Positions 1 to 8,673 of a DNA stretch of 64,000 bases are shown one piece after another. A model generated the notes under the pieces. It had not been told where the DNA came from. It saw only the letters and a program-made list of their open reading frames with translations, and did not search any database. The position numbers and the translations under genes are program-made. The DNA is from Ensifer adhaerens (GTDB lineage Bacteria > Pseudomonadota > Alphaproteobacteria > Rhizobiales > Rhizobiaceae), in assembly GCA_900215285.1 (NCBI GenBank), contig OCMG01000004.1:2402001-2466000 (forward strand), in the 5' to 3' direction. Position 1 is the stretch's first letter. Every line of letters begins with the position of its first letter.

Positions 1-1036
1 GACTGATGACGGCCTTGTTCGCGCCGTCGCGATCCGTTTTGCGGCGGCGGCTCCATGCCAGGCAGGGCGTCTCGACATAATGGAACGATAGAGCCGACAG
101 CGTAGTGGCTGCTACAAGCGTGATCGGGAAGGACAGCGCGGGGGGCAGTTCGTGGCGCAGCACGACCGCCAGACCGTAGTGCCAGAGATAGATCGCATAG
201 GACAGCTTGCCGACATAGACCAGCCAGGGTGCGGAAAGCGCCTTGGCCGCAATTGATCTCTCCACCCATAGGCCCATGATCAGGGCGAGCCCGGCAAGTT
301 CGGCTAGTAACACGCCTGTCGTGAGCGACGGCGTGTGCTTCCATTGCAGGCTGATGCAAAGGATCGTGAGTAGCAGGAGCGCGCCGGCACCGATGCGGTC
401 GGCCGTCGTGGCTGAAGTCCGCTGTTGCCAGCCCGAGATGGCGAGGGCTGCGCCCAGCAGGAGGCCGCTCAGCCGCGTATCGAAGCTGTAGTAGCTGCGG
501 TTCCAGTCGCTCAGGGCCATGACATTGAGGCAGCGCCAGATCGTCGCGGTGACAAAGAGTACGAGCAGAAGTCGCAAGAGCGCGCGGTCGTCCATGCGCC
601 GCGTCGCCAGCAGGAAAAGCGGCCAGACGAGATAGAACTGCATCTCCACAGCGAGCGACCAGGTGTGCTTGATCGTCGTTGGAAAATGGGCGAGTGCGAT
701 ACGGTAATCGGCATAATAGAGCAGCGCCGCGATGATATCGCCGTTGATATTCGTATAGGGCCGAACAATCCGATAAAAGAGATAGGTGCCGGCCATGGCC
801 AGCACCAGCGCCGGCATCAGTCGCCACAGCCTGCGGGCATAGAAATCGCGCAGATCGATAGAACCTGTTTTCACAAGCTCCGACCGCAGGATTCCCGTAA
901 TGAGATAACCGCTGATGACGAAAAAGATATCGACCCCGATCATGCCGCCGCGCACGAACGGAACGTTCGTGTGGAAGGCTACGACCATGACGACGGCAAT
1001 GGCTCGCAGGCCGTCGAGCGCGGGATTGTAGCGCAT
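1..1036 (-). CDS. Acyltransferase 3 (OafA/YrhL-type) membrane protein, partial
   Basis: The reading frame is open from an ATG at 1036 leftward to the window edge, so the 3' end lies outside. The N-terminus reads LDGLRAIAVVMVVAFH, then GVDIFFVISGYLIT, the hallmark of acyltransferase family 3; the His of VAFH is the usual catalytic His. Several hydrophobic helices follow, with a SLAVEMQFYLVWPL segment, and near the edge come YLWHYGLAVVL and FHYVETP, normally the last helix of the family, so little is missing. Such proteins O-acylate surface polysaccharides, lipids or oligosaccharides from the inner membrane. The substrate cannot be told from the sequence. Confidence 0.85.
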   Translation of the reverse strand, partial: MRYNPALDGLRAIAVVMVVAFHTNVPFVRGGMIGVDIFFVISGYLITGILRSELVKTGSIDLRDFYARRLWRLMPALVLAMAGTYLFYRIVRPYTNINGDIIAALLYYADYRIALAHFPTTIKHTWSLAVEMQFYLVWPLFLLATRRMDDRALLRLLLVLFVTATIWRCLNVMALSDWNRSYYSFDTRLSGLLLGAALAISGWQQRTSATTADRIGAGALLLLTILCISLQWKHTPSLTTGVLLAELAGLALIMGLWVERSIAAKALSAPWLVYVGKLSYAIYLWHYGLAVVLRHELPPALSFPITLVAATTLSALSFHYVETPCLAWSRRRKTDRDGANKAVIS

Positions 1037-1227
1037 CGTCTGATCCTCTTTCGGCGCTCGTCTTCGAGGTGCGGTGCCGATAGTGGCCGCCACCGGTGAA
1101 TATTTGCTGAAGCGGGCCGCGACATGCCCCTCCTGGTCGCGGATGGTTGCGGAACCGCTCGCACTGTCTCTTGGCTGGGCGGTCTTAACGTCAATCGTAT
1201 CGGGCCTCAACGCTCTGAGATCCGCCT

Positions 1228-1920
1228 TTAACGCCCTACCATCACCACTGGCAATCCCAGGTTCCTCGCGGCAATGATCTTCGCGTAGGCTCCATCGCCG
1301 CCCGAGTTGCGGGCTACGAGATGGGTGATGGCGTGGCTGCGAAAGAGGGCAGCTTCCTCGGCCGGGTCTGACGAAGGCCTGGCGGTGAGGATTTCGTGGC
1401 TCGCAAAAGCGAGCGGGGCTTCCGGCGGATCCACCATGCGGATGACGAAGTGGCAATCCGTCCGGGCCAGGAAGGCGTCGAGATACTGGCGGCCAAGCGC
1501 GAGGAGCACGCGAGCGTTTTGGGGAAGGGCGTTGGCGGCGTCTTCCAGGGTGGCGACTTCGCGCCAGATGTCGCCCGGTTGTTTCTCCCACGGCGCGCGG
1601 GTGCGGACGTCGAGCGGCACGGAGGCGATGGCGCAGGCTTTCACGGCGTTGGCGGAAATCACCTTGGCGAAAGGGTGCGTGGCGTCGATGACGCGGGAGA
1701 AGCCTTCCTTCATCAGATAGGCTGCGAGGCCGTCCGCCCCGCCGAAGCCGCCGACGCGGAGCTTGCCGTCCACGGGCGCTGGTTCCTTCGTGCGGCCGGC
1801 GAGCGAGCTTGTCACGTCAAGGCCTTGTGCGACCATTCGCTTCGCCAATTCGGCGGCCTCGCGCGTTCCGCCGATGATCAGGATTTTCTCGGGCTTACCC
1901 GAAGGCGCGTCATTCGGCAT
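1228..1920 (-). CDS. cobK: Precorrin-6A reductase CobK
   Basis: A 230-residue protein that begins near ILIIGGTREAAELAKRM, the N-terminal nucleotide-binding motif of CobK/CbiJ reductases, and has the family VIDATHPFAKVIS segment. It reduces precorrin-6A with NADPH during corrin ring synthesis in the cytosol. The ATG at 1920 overlaps the 3' end of cbiD by 11 bases, so the two are probably translationally coupled; a longer upstream frame runs through cbiD and is not used. The pairing with CbiD rather than CobF is discussed under findings. Confidence 0.9.
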   Translation of the reverse strand: MPNDAPSGKPEKILIIGGTREAAELAKRMVAQGLDVTSSLAGRTKEPAPVDGKLRVGGFGGADGLAAYLMKEGFSRVIDATHPFAKVISANAVKACAIASVPLDVRTRAPWEKQPGDIWREVATLEDAANALPQNARVLLALGRQYLDAFLARTDCHFVIRMVDPPEAPLAFASHEILTARPSSDPAEEAALFRSHAITHLVARNSGGDGAYAKIIAARNLGLPVVMVGR

Positions 1921-3013
1921 GGGCGATGATCGTCCCCTGTCTGTCTGTGACGAGGATATCCACGGCGACGGCCGCGCCCCGCAGCGTTTCCATGGCCTTT
2001 TCGCGGGCGCGGGAGGCAATCAGCTTCGGCAGGTCGATGCCATTTTCGCGAGTCGTTTCCAACACTTCCAGCGCGGTGTTCGCAGATTGAATCCGCTCGG
2101 TCAGCGCGCTGTCGATGCCCGGCAGGAGCGACAGGTAGAAGTCCATGTCCACCTGGCTGCGGCCTGAATGGAGGTCGAGCGCGCCCTGTGCGAGCTTCGT
2201 CATCTTGGCGAAGCCGCCGGCAATGGTCAGGCGTTCGACAGGGTGGGCGCGAAGATATTTCAGCAGCGCGCCGGCAAAATCGCCCATGTCAATCAGGGCG
2301 CCGAGCGGCAAGTTATGGAAATCCTGCGCGGCCTTTTCCGATGTCGAGCCGGTCGAGCCCAGAAGATGGGCCAGTCCTTCGGCGCGGGCGACATCGATGC
2401 CGCGATGGATCGAGTGGATCCAGGCGGCGCAGGAGAAGGGATGGACGATGCCTGTGGTTCCGAGGATCGAGAGACCGCCGAGAATGCCGAGACGGGGGTT
2501 CCATGTCTTCTCGGCCAGTGCTTCGCCGCCGGGAATGGAAATGGTGATTTCGAGATCGGCGGGCAGGCCGGCCTCTTCACAGACCGCCAGCACCTCGGCT
2601 GTCATCATCGAGCGCGGCACGGGGTTGATTGCAGGCTCTCCCACCTCGACAGGCAGGCCGGGCTTCGTCACGGTGCCGACGCCTTCGCCGGCGCGGAAGC
2701 GGATGCCGCTTTCAGGCGGGAGCGGGCGGACGGCTGCGACTACAGTCGCGCCGTGGGTGACGTCCGGGTCGTCGCCGGCATCCTTGACGATGCCTGCCAT
2801 GGCGTAACCGTCGCCCAGCGTCTCGAATGCGAGCGAGAAGGAGGGTGTTTCGCCGCGCGGAAGGGTGATTTCGACGGGGTCCGGGAAGTCGCCGGTAATC
2901 AGCGCCGTCAGCGCGGCCTTGGTGGCGGCGGTGGCGCAAGCGCCTGTTGTCCAGCCGGTGCGCAAGGCGGCGTCCGGCTTGTCGATGCGGGCGGTTTCGG
3001 GAGTGTCGGTCAT
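1910..3013 (-). CDS. cbiD: Cobalt-precorrin-5B (C1)-methyltransferase CbiD
   Basis: A 367-residue protein with the CbiD signature RTGWTTGACATAATKAAL near the N-terminus, HPFSCAAWIHSIHRGID in the middle and AGGFAKMTKLAQG further on. It transfers a methyl group from S-adenosylmethionine to C1 of the corrin ring with loss of the acetyl side chain. It is divergent from cobA with a gap of about 92 bases and is followed by overlapping cobK. A TATAAT-like -10 hexamer lies only 7 bases before the ATG (complement of 3021-3026), and no clear Shine-Dalgarno sequence is seen. Confidence 0.92.
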   Translation of the reverse strand: MTDTPETARIDKPDAALRTGWTTGACATAATKAALTALITGDFPDPVEITLPRGETPSFSLAFETLGDGYAMAGIVKDAGDDPDVTHGATVVAAVRPLPPESGIRFRAGEGVGTVTKPGLPVEVGEPAINPVPRSMMTAEVLAVCEEAGLPADLEITISIPGGEALAEKTWNPRLGILGGLSILGTTGIVHPFSCAAWIHSIHRGIDVARAEGLAHLLGSTGSTSEKAAQDFHNLPLGALIDMGDFAGALLKYLRAHPVERLTIAGGFAKMTKLAQGALDLHSGRSQVDMDFYLSLLPGIDSALTERIQSANTALEVLETTRENGIDLPKLIASRAREKAMETLRGAAVAVDILVTDRQGTIIAHAE

Positions 3014-3020
3014 GGGGCGG

Positions 3021-3026
3021 ATTATA
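3021..3026 (-). promoter_or_regulatory. Candidate -10 hexamer for cbiD (possible leaderless start)
   Basis: The complement reads TATAAT and ends 7 bases before the cbiD ATG. If used, transcription would begin at or next to the start codon and give a leaderless mRNA. The expected -35 position (complement of 3044-3049, TTTCCC) is a poor match, so the call is weak. Confidence 0.3.
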
Positions 3027-3105
3027 GGAGGAGGGGCGTGGTCGGGAAAGGCGGCAATTCATTCCGCCGTTGCATTTTTCGGGCGGCGCTCATAGGACAT
3101 TGATC

Positions 3106-3945
3106 ATGGACATGCTTTTCGCGAAATTGCCTGAGATCGAGAGGGGAAGCGTCTGGCTTGCAGGCGCGGGGCCGGGCGATCCGGGCCTGCTGACGCTCCT
3201 CGTCGCCAAGGCGCTGAGCGAGGCGGATGTCATCGTCTACGATGCGCTTGTCAATGACGAGTGCCTGAAACTTGCGCGGCCTGACGCGGTCCTGGAATAT
3301 GCCGGCAAGCGCGGCGGCAAGCCGTCCGTCAAGCAGCGCGATATTTCGCTGCGGCTGGTCGATCTGGCGCGCGAGGGACATCGCGTGTTGCGGCTCAAGG
3401 GTGGCGATCCGTTCGTCTTCGGTCGCGGTGGCGAAGAGGCGCTCACACTTGTTCAGCATGGCATACCGTTCCGTATCGTGCCGGGGATCACGGCGGGGAT
3501 CGGCGGGCTTGCCTATGCGGGGATTCCGGTCACCCATCGCGAAATCAATCACGCCGTGACCTTTCTCACTGGTCACGATTCGTCCGGGATCGTGCCGGAC
3601 CGGATCGACTGGGAGGCGTTGGGGCGCGGCTCGCCGGTGATCGTCATGTATATGGCCATGAAGCATATCGGGCAGATTTCGGCCAATCTGATCGCGGCGG
3701 GACGGTCAGCGGACGAGCCGGTCGCCTTTGTCTGCAATGCCGCGACGACGGACCAGCACGTACTGGAAACGACGCTTGGCCGCGCCGAGGCGGATGTCGA
3801 GGCCTCTGGCCTGCAGCCGCCGGCGATTGTCGTCATCGGCGAGGTGGTTCGCTTCCGCAAGGGCATGGACTGGCTGGGTGCTATGACGGGTCGGAAACTC
3901 ACGACAGAGGGCCTGATGCCCGATTATCCGAAAGCGGCAGAATGA
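3106..3945 (+). CDS. cobA: Uroporphyrinogen-III C-methyltransferase CobA
   Basis: A 279-residue SAM-dependent methyltransferase that converts uroporphyrinogen III to precorrin-2, the branch into B12 and siroheme. It has the N-terminal WLAGAGPGDPGLLTLL, the segment VYDALVN, and LRLKGGDPFVFGRGGEE, all family hallmarks. I chose the ATG at 3106 because it gives the usual CobA length of about 280; an earlier in-frame start at 3070 would add 12 unconserved residues. The length rules out a CysG fusion. It overlaps cobB by 4 bases (ATGA), so cobA-cobB-cobC-cobD form one tightly coupled operon. Confidence 0.93.
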   Translation: MDMLFAKLPEIERGSVWLAGAGPGDPGLLTLLVAKALSEADVIVYDALVNDECLKLARPDAVLEYAGKRGGKPSVKQRDISLRLVDLAREGHRVLRLKGGDPFVFGRGGEEALTLVQHGIPFRIVPGITAGIGGLAYAGIPVTHREINHAVTFLTGHDSSGIVPDRIDWEALGRGSPVIVMYMAMKHIGQISANLIAAGRSADEPVAFVCNAATTDQHVLETTLGRAEADVEASGLQPPAIVVIGEVVRFRKGMDWLGAMTGRKLTTEGLMPDYPKAAE

Positions 3946-5255
3946 GCGGATTGCTGATTGCGGCGCCTTCCTCCGGCTCCGGCAAGACGACCGTGACCCT
4001 CGGCCTGTTGCGCGCGCTGAAAAACGCCGGGTTGAAGATCGCGCCCGGCAAGGCGGGGCCGGATTATATCGACCCGGCCTTTCATACCGCTGCCTCCGGC
4101 GAAGTCTGCTTCAATTTCGACCCTTGGGGGATGCGGCCGGAACTGCTTCAGGTTATGGCCGCCGGCCATGGCGGCGGGCGGCACTTCGTGGTCGAAGCCA
4201 TGATGGGGCTCTTCGACGGGGCCAGCGACGGTTCCGGTTCGCCGGCTGACCTTGCAACCCAGCTTGATCTTTCCGTCGTGCTGGTCATCGATTGCGCGCG
4301 CATGTCCCATTCGGTGGCGGCGCTGGCCTCCGGTTATCGGGATTTCCGCAAGGACGTGCGGGTGGCCGGCGTCATTCTCAATCGCGTCGGCAGTGTGCGT
4401 CATGAGGCGATGCTGCGCGTGGCGCTGGAGCGGGTTGGCTTTACCATCTTCGGCGCATTGCCGACGGATGAGGCGCTGAAGCTGCCGGAGCGACACCTCG
4501 GGCTCGTGCAGGCGGCAGAGCATGGGGCGCTGGAGGAGTTCATCGAACATGCAGCCGCGCGCGTTGACAAGCATTGCGATGTGTCGGCGCTGGCGAAACT
4601 TGCCCGCAGGTGCGAGGCCGAAGCTCTCGATGTGCCGGCGCTTCTTCCTCCGCTCGGGCAGCGCATTGCCGTGGCGCGTGACGAGGCCTTCGCCTTTTCC
4701 TATCCGCATTTGCTGCAGGGGTGGCGAGGCCAGGGGGCGGAACTGACCTTCTTCTCGCCGCTTGCCGGCGAAGCGCCGAATGCGCGGGCGGATGCGGTCT
4801 ATCTGCCGGGCGGCTATCCGGAGCTTCATGCGGGCCGAATTGCGGCGGCCGAACCCTTCTTTGCCGGGATTCGCGATGCGGTGAGGCGCGGTGCGCTCGT
4901 CTATGGCGAATGCGGGGGATACATGGTTCTGGGCGAGGCGCTGGTGGATGCGGGCGGTATGCGGCACGCCATGCTTGGTCTTCTGCCTGTGACGACGTCA
5001 TTCCAGAAGCGGCAGCGTCATCTTGGGCTCAGGGTGGCGCTGCCGCTGGATGAATCGATCTTCCGGGCGCCGATGCGGGCGCATGAATTTCATTACTCGG
5101 GCGTCCTTCAGTCCGGCAAGGCGGAGCCGCTGTTCCGGGCCGAGGATGCGCTGGGGGCCGATCTTGGTCCCGTGGGCATGAAGCGCGGGCGCGTGGCGGG
5201 CTCCTATCTCCATCTGATCGATCTTGCCCAGGAGATCGATGGAGATCGCTCATGA
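3942..5255 (+). CDS. cobB: Cobyrinate a,c-diamide synthase CobB
   Basis: A 437-residue glutamine-dependent amidase that converts the a and c carboxylates of the corrin ring to amides. The N-terminal P-loop APSSGSGKTTVTLGL belongs to the dethiobiotin-synthetase-like ATPase domain (about residues 1-190). The C-terminal class I glutamine amidotransferase domain has YLPGGYPELHAG and the catalytic Cys in YGECGGYMVLGE, followed by HEFHYSG with a triad His. Start and stop both overlap neighbours by ATGA. The neighbouring genes favour CobB over the related CbiP/CobQ, as does the P-loop-plus-triad arrangement. Confidence 0.93.
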   Translation: MSGLLIAAPSSGSGKTTVTLGLLRALKNAGLKIAPGKAGPDYIDPAFHTAASGEVCFNFDPWGMRPELLQVMAAGHGGGRHFVVEAMMGLFDGASDGSGSPADLATQLDLSVVLVIDCARMSHSVAALASGYRDFRKDVRVAGVILNRVGSVRHEAMLRVALERVGFTIFGALPTDEALKLPERHLGLVQAAEHGALEEFIEHAAARVDKHCDVSALAKLARRCEAEALDVPALLPPLGQRIAVARDEAFAFSYPHLLQGWRGQGAELTFFSPLAGEAPNARADAVYLPGGYPELHAGRIAAAEPFFAGIRDAVRRGALVYGECGGYMVLGEALVDAGGMRHAMLGLLPVTTSFQKRQRHLGLRVALPLDESIFRAPMRAHEFHYSGVLQSGKAEPLFRAEDALGADLGPVGMKRGRVAGSYLHLIDLAQEIDGDRS

Positions 5256-6250
5256 GTTCCGTCTTTCACGGCGGTGGGATTGCTGCGGCGGCGAGGGCCT
5301 ATGGCAACGCGGCTGCGGACTGGCTTGATCTTTCGACCGGGATCAATCCGGTTCCGCCGCCGCTGCCGCGTTTCGACCCGCAGCTTTTTCACAGGCTACC
5401 GGATGCCGATCTGTTTGACGAAGCGCGGCGAGCGGCAGGTCTTTTCTATGGTAGCGGCGATGTCCTGCCGATTGCGGCGGCAGGCACCCAGCCGCTGATC
5501 CGGATGTTGGCGGCCAAGGCAGAGAAGGGACGCGTGGCGATTCTCTCGCCGACCTACGGGGAATATCGGGTCGTCTTTGCGGCGGCTGGCCATGCGGTCG
5601 ATGAAATTCCGACGCTTCCGCACCTGACGTCGCATCACCGTGTCGTCATCGTCGTCAATCCGAACAATCCGGACGGCCGGCTTTATTCAAAGGCCGACCT
5701 TCTCGCCCTCTCTTTCGATCTTGCCGAGCGTGGGGCAATGCTTATCGTCGACGAGGCGTTTGGCGAAATGCAGCCCGAGGCGAGCCTCGCCGGGGTTGTC
5801 GCGCATCATCCACATCTCGTCGTGCTGAAGTCCTTCGGCAAGTTCTTCGGCTTTGCCGGTGTGCGGCTTTCCTTCGCGCTTGCTGGCGGAGATCATGCCG
5901 CCGCCCTGCAAGATGGGTTGGGGCCCTGGCCCGTCTCGGGCCCGGCGCTCGCGCTGGCGCGGCATTGCTTCGATCTCGATGCCTCTGCGATGCGGCGTGC
6001 GATTTGGCAGCAGGCCCGGGCGCTTGAGGCGGTGCTGTCGGGTGCGGGCTTGCGCGTGGCCGCCAATGCAGGACTTTTCCTGCTGGTCCAGGAGCCAAGG
6101 GCAGCGGCGCTGCATGCGCATCTTTGCGGCCATTCCATTCTGACCAGAATATTTGATTATCGAAATGATTGGGTGCGGATAGGGCTGCCCGGGGACCGTG
6201 CCGGTCTCGAAAGGTTGCAAGCGGCCTTGCAGACGTGGAGCAAACGATGA
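5252..6250 (+). CDS. cobC: Threonine-phosphate decarboxylase (CobC-type)
   Basis: A 332-residue fold-type I PLP enzyme that makes (R)-1-amino-2-propanol phosphate, the linker of the B12 nucleotide loop. Visible motifs are the N-terminal HGGGIAAAARAYG, VIVVNPNNPDGR, the IVDEAFGE segment, and VLKSFGKFFGFAGVRLSF, which contains the PLP-binding Lys (SFGK). HisC-type histidinol-phosphate aminotransferase is the closest alternative, but the place between cobB and cobD and the family N-terminus decide for CobC. It overlaps cobB and cobD by 4 bases each. Confidence 0.9.
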   Translation: MSSVFHGGGIAAAARAYGNAAADWLDLSTGINPVPPPLPRFDPQLFHRLPDADLFDEARRAAGLFYGSGDVLPIAAAGTQPLIRMLAAKAEKGRVAILSPTYGEYRVVFAAAGHAVDEIPTLPHLTSHHRVVIVVNPNNPDGRLYSKADLLALSFDLAERGAMLIVDEAFGEMQPEASLAGVVAHHPHLVVLKSFGKFFGFAGVRLSFALAGGDHAAALQDGLGPWPVSGPALALARHCFDLDASAMRRAIWQQARALEAVLSGAGLRVAANAGLFLLVQEPRAAALHAHLCGHSILTRIFDYRNDWVRIGLPGDRAGLERLQAALQTWSKR

Positions 6251-7227
6251 TTGCATTGCGTCTGGCGCTTCTCTTTCTAGCCCTTCTCATCGACAAGGCC
6301 ATTGGCGACCCGCCGCGACTTTGGGCACGGGTTCCGCATCCGGTCGTCTTTTTCGGCAAGGCGGTCGGGGCGGCGGATCGGCGACTGAACGTTCCGGGAC
6401 TTTCGCCGGCGGTGGCGAAGTCGCGTGGGGTTCTGGCGGCTATCCTGCTGACCGTTCTGGCCCTGGCCTGCGGAATTCTGGTTTCCGCCCTGTTTTCCGG
6501 CCTCTGGATACTCGGCGTTGCGATGGAAGTCGCGGTCGTTGCCATCTTGCTGGCGCAAAAGAGCCTTGCCGATCATGTGGGCGCGGTGGCCGATGCGCTG
6601 AGGGAGGAGGGGCTGGACGGCGGACGGCGTGCCGTTTCGCTGATTGTCGGACGCGATCCGCAGACCTTGGATGGCGCAGCCGTCAGCCGGGCCGCGATCG
6701 AGAGCCTTGCGGAAAACTATTCCGACGGCGTGGTTGCGCCTGCCTTCTGGTATGTCGTTCTCGGGCTGCCCGGCATTTTTGCCTACAAGATGATCAATAC
6801 CGCCGACTCCATGATTGGCCACAAGTCTGAAAAATATCTCCATTTCGGCTGGGCTTCTGCACGATGGGATGACCTTCTCAATCTGGTCCCGGCGCGCCTC
6901 TCGGCGATCTTTATTGCGCTCGGCGCCTGGACGGCAGAGAATTTCACGGCGATGAAACGGTCGCTCCGCACCGCGCGCGTCGATCATGGGAAGCACCGTT
7001 CGCCCAATTCCGGCTGGCCGGAAGCCGCCATGGCGGGCGCCATCGATCTCCAGCTCGCCGGGCCCCGGATCTATAATGGCGTTCTGGTGAACGAGGATAT
7101 GCTGAATATCGGCGGCCGGCACGGTGCGAATCCGGCCGATATCGATCGCGCCCTCAAGGTCTATGACCATGCCTGCTACTGGTTTTCAGGCTTCACTTGC
7201 GCAGCGCTGGTTCTGCAACTTTCGTAG
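6247..7227 (+). CDS. cobD: Adenosylcobinamide-phosphate synthase CobD/CbiB
   Basis: A 326-residue inner-membrane protein that joins aminopropanol phosphate to adenosylcobyric acid. The N-terminus has the invariant LLIDKAIGDPPRLW and HPVVFFGK; later come VGRDPQTLDGAAVSRA, ESLAENYSDGVVAP and INTADSMIGHKSE, all characteristic of CbiB. Several hydrophobic helices are visible. I use the ATG at 6247, which overlaps the cobC stop (ATGA); a longer upstream frame is inside cobC. It is the last gene of the cobA operon; no terminator is evident after it. Confidence 0.93.
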   Translation: MIALRLALLFLALLIDKAIGDPPRLWARVPHPVVFFGKAVGAADRRLNVPGLSPAVAKSRGVLAAILLTVLALACGILVSALFSGLWILGVAMEVAVVAILLAQKSLADHVGAVADALREEGLDGGRRAVSLIVGRDPQTLDGAAVSRAAIESLAENYSDGVVAPAFWYVVLGLPGIFAYKMINTADSMIGHKSEKYLHFGWASARWDDLLNLVPARLSAIFIALGAWTAENFTAMKRSLRTARVDHGKHRSPNSGWPEAAMAGAIDLQLAGPRIYNGVLVNEDMLNIGGRHGANPADIDRALKVYDHACYWFSGFTCAALVLQLS

Positions 7228-7262
7228 GGCGGATTGCGGCTTTTTAACGATGCGCAACAGTT

Positions 7263-7280
7263 TTTTCGCGAAAAGCTTTT
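7263..7280. promoter_or_regulatory. Two overlapping palindromes upstream of the L,D-transpeptidase
   Basis: TTTTCGCGAAAA (7263-7274) and AAAAGCTTTT (7271-7280) are each perfect palindromes and share the AAAA. They lie about 75-90 bases before the ATG at 7355. They could be an operator or part of a 5' leader; no regulator can be assigned. Confidence 0.35.
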
Positions 7281-7354
7281 AATCCACAGAAATTCGAATA
7301 TCCTCATATATCAACGGAGGCTTGCTACTCCGGGTTTAACGTGGGGACACTTTC

Positions 7355-7786
7355 ATGAAGAGTTATATTCTTGCCGGCGCAGCTCTCATCGCATCTTCTG
7401 TCGCGTTCGTCGCGCCGGCACAGGCATCAAGCCTCGTGGCGCAAGTTGATCTTTCCAAGCAGACGATGACCATTTCCGAAAACGGCTCCGTACGATACGA
7501 GTGGAAAGTCTCCACGGCGCGGCGGGGCTATTCCACGCCCGTGGGCAGCTATTCCGCCAAGTATCTCGATATCGATCACCGCTCGCGCAAGTACCATAAT
7601 TCGCCGATGCCCTATTCGGTCTTCTTCAAGGGCGGCTACGCGGTTCATGGCACCAACGAGGTGCGCAATCTCGGCCGTCCGGCCTCGCATGGCTGCATAC
7701 GCCTGCATCCACAGAACGCCGCAACCTTCTTCTCGCTGGTCAAAAATGCCGGCCTCTCCAATACGCGGATCGTCATCTCGCAGTGA
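7355..7786 (+). CDS. Small secreted L,D-transpeptidase (YkuD domain only)
   Basis: A 143-residue protein with an N-terminal signal peptide (hydrophobic stretch ending PAQA, about residues 1-24) and one YkuD domain. The catalytic motif is complete: His98 in YAVHGTNE, then H112 and C114 in RPASHGCIRLH. Such enzymes cross-link peptidoglycan 3-3 or attach proteins to it in the periplasm. It has no peptidoglycan-binding or LysM domain, unlike LdtP at 53494. GGGGAC before the ATG is a usable ribosome-binding site. It stands alone between the cobalamin operon and fnrN. Confidence 0.9.
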   Translation: MKSYILAGAALIASSVAFVAPAQASSLVAQVDLSKQTMTISENGSVRYEWKVSTARRGYSTPVGSYSAKYLDIDHRSRKYHNSPMPYSVFFKGGYAVHGTNEVRNLGRPASHGCIRLHPQNAATFFSLVKNAGLSNTRIVISQ

Positions 7787-7820
7787 CGCGCGGGCTGCTC
7801 TGACAAAGGGATGAGCGCCG

Positions 7821-8582
7821 TCAGTCGTTGCCGGCGGCGCGGCGCAGCCTTTCCATGTCCGGGCAGGTGACATGGCGGTTGTTTTCGATGCGGATGATGC
7901 CGTCACGACGAAGCTTCGTCATCTGACGGCTCACCGTCTCGATCGTCAGTCCGAGGAAATCGGCAATGTCTGCGCGGGTCAGCGGCAGGTCGAAGCTGCG
8001 CTTGTCGGCGCTTTCCGGATCGATATGCATGGCGATCATGTGCAGGAAGCTGGCGACCTTTTCCTGCGCGGTCTTGCGGCCGAGCGTCAGCATCCAGTCG
8101 CGCGCTTCGTCCAGTTCCTTCAGCGTCTGTTCGTGGATCTTGTGTTCAAGCTCCGGCGTGTCGGCAATCATCCGGTCGATGATCTGCTTCGGCATGGAGC
8201 AGACCTCGATATCGACGGCGGCTTCCGCCGCGACCTGGCTTTCGCGCAGGAAAGGCCGGCCCATGAAGTCGGGAGCGAATTGCAGGCCGACGATCTGCTG
8301 GCGGCCGTCCGCCATCATCTTGGATAGTTTGACCACGCCGCTCAGGATATTCGAATAGGCGTTGAGCTGTTCGCCCTGGCCGATCACTTCCGAGCCGCCC
8401 GCAACCTTGCGGCGCTTGGTGTGGCGGCTCAACTCGGTGAGTTGCGACGGCGAAAGCGTGCCGCAAATTCCGCCATGCCGTGCCTCGCAAGAAATGCAGA
8501 CCGCCGGAATTTCGGAATTGTGAATGTCCTTGCGTTGCGGTTCCATGGCGGCCTTGGCCTGACTGAATTGAATGACTTGCAT
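7821..8582 (-). CDS. fnrN: Crp/Fnr-family oxygen sensor FnrN
   Basis: A 253-residue FNR-type regulator. It has the oxygen-sensing cluster ligands C29, C32 and C40 (C-x2-C-x7-C) plus the distal C128, so it should bind an [4Fe-4S] cluster directly, unlike FixK, which lacks the N-terminal cysteines. The C-terminal helix-turn-helix has TIETVSRQMTKL, whose E-xx-SR residues read TTGAT half-sites. The ATG at 8582 places the Cys motif at the usual distance from the N-terminus. It is divergent from hemN; perfect target boxes lie before hemN and ccoN and a variant before ccoG, so it probably controls all three. Confidence 0.92.
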   Translation of the reverse strand: MQVIQFSQAKAAMEPQRKDIHNSEIPAVCISCEARHGGICGTLSPSQLTELSRHTKRRKVAGGSEVIGQGEQLNAYSNILSGVVKLSKMMADGRQQIVGLQFAPDFMGRPFLRESQVAAEAAVDIEVCSMPKQIIDRMIADTPELEHKIHEQTLKELDEARDWMLTLGRKTAQEKVASFLHMIAMHIDPESADKRSFDLPLTRADIADFLGLTIETVSRQMTKLRRDGIIRIENNRHVTCPDMERLRRAAGND

Positions 8583-8654
8583 GTCCCTAATACTCCCGAC
8601 CTCTACCCGGAAGTCCCCCGGCCGTCTACGCAACGTTTGTCTGCATTGTCATGC

Positions 8655-8668
8655 TTGGCAATCGTCAA
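8655..8668. promoter_or_regulatory. Degenerate FNR-like box near fnrN
   Basis: TTGGC-AATC-GTCAA keeps the outer TTG and CAA of an anaerobox but departs from TTGAT-N4-ATCAA inside. It lies 73 bases before the fnrN ATG, a position that would suit autoregulation. Confidence 0.3.
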
Positions 8669-8673
8669 CGTTT

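Noticed and set aside
1037..1227. Gene in the gap between the acyltransferase and cobK
   Set aside because: Short frames here overlap neighbours, have no ribosome site and no motif; it looks like plain intergenic DNA.
3014..3105. Cobalamin riboswitch before cbiD or cobA
   Set aside because: The gap is only 92 bases and shows no B12-box-like sequence; too short for the element.
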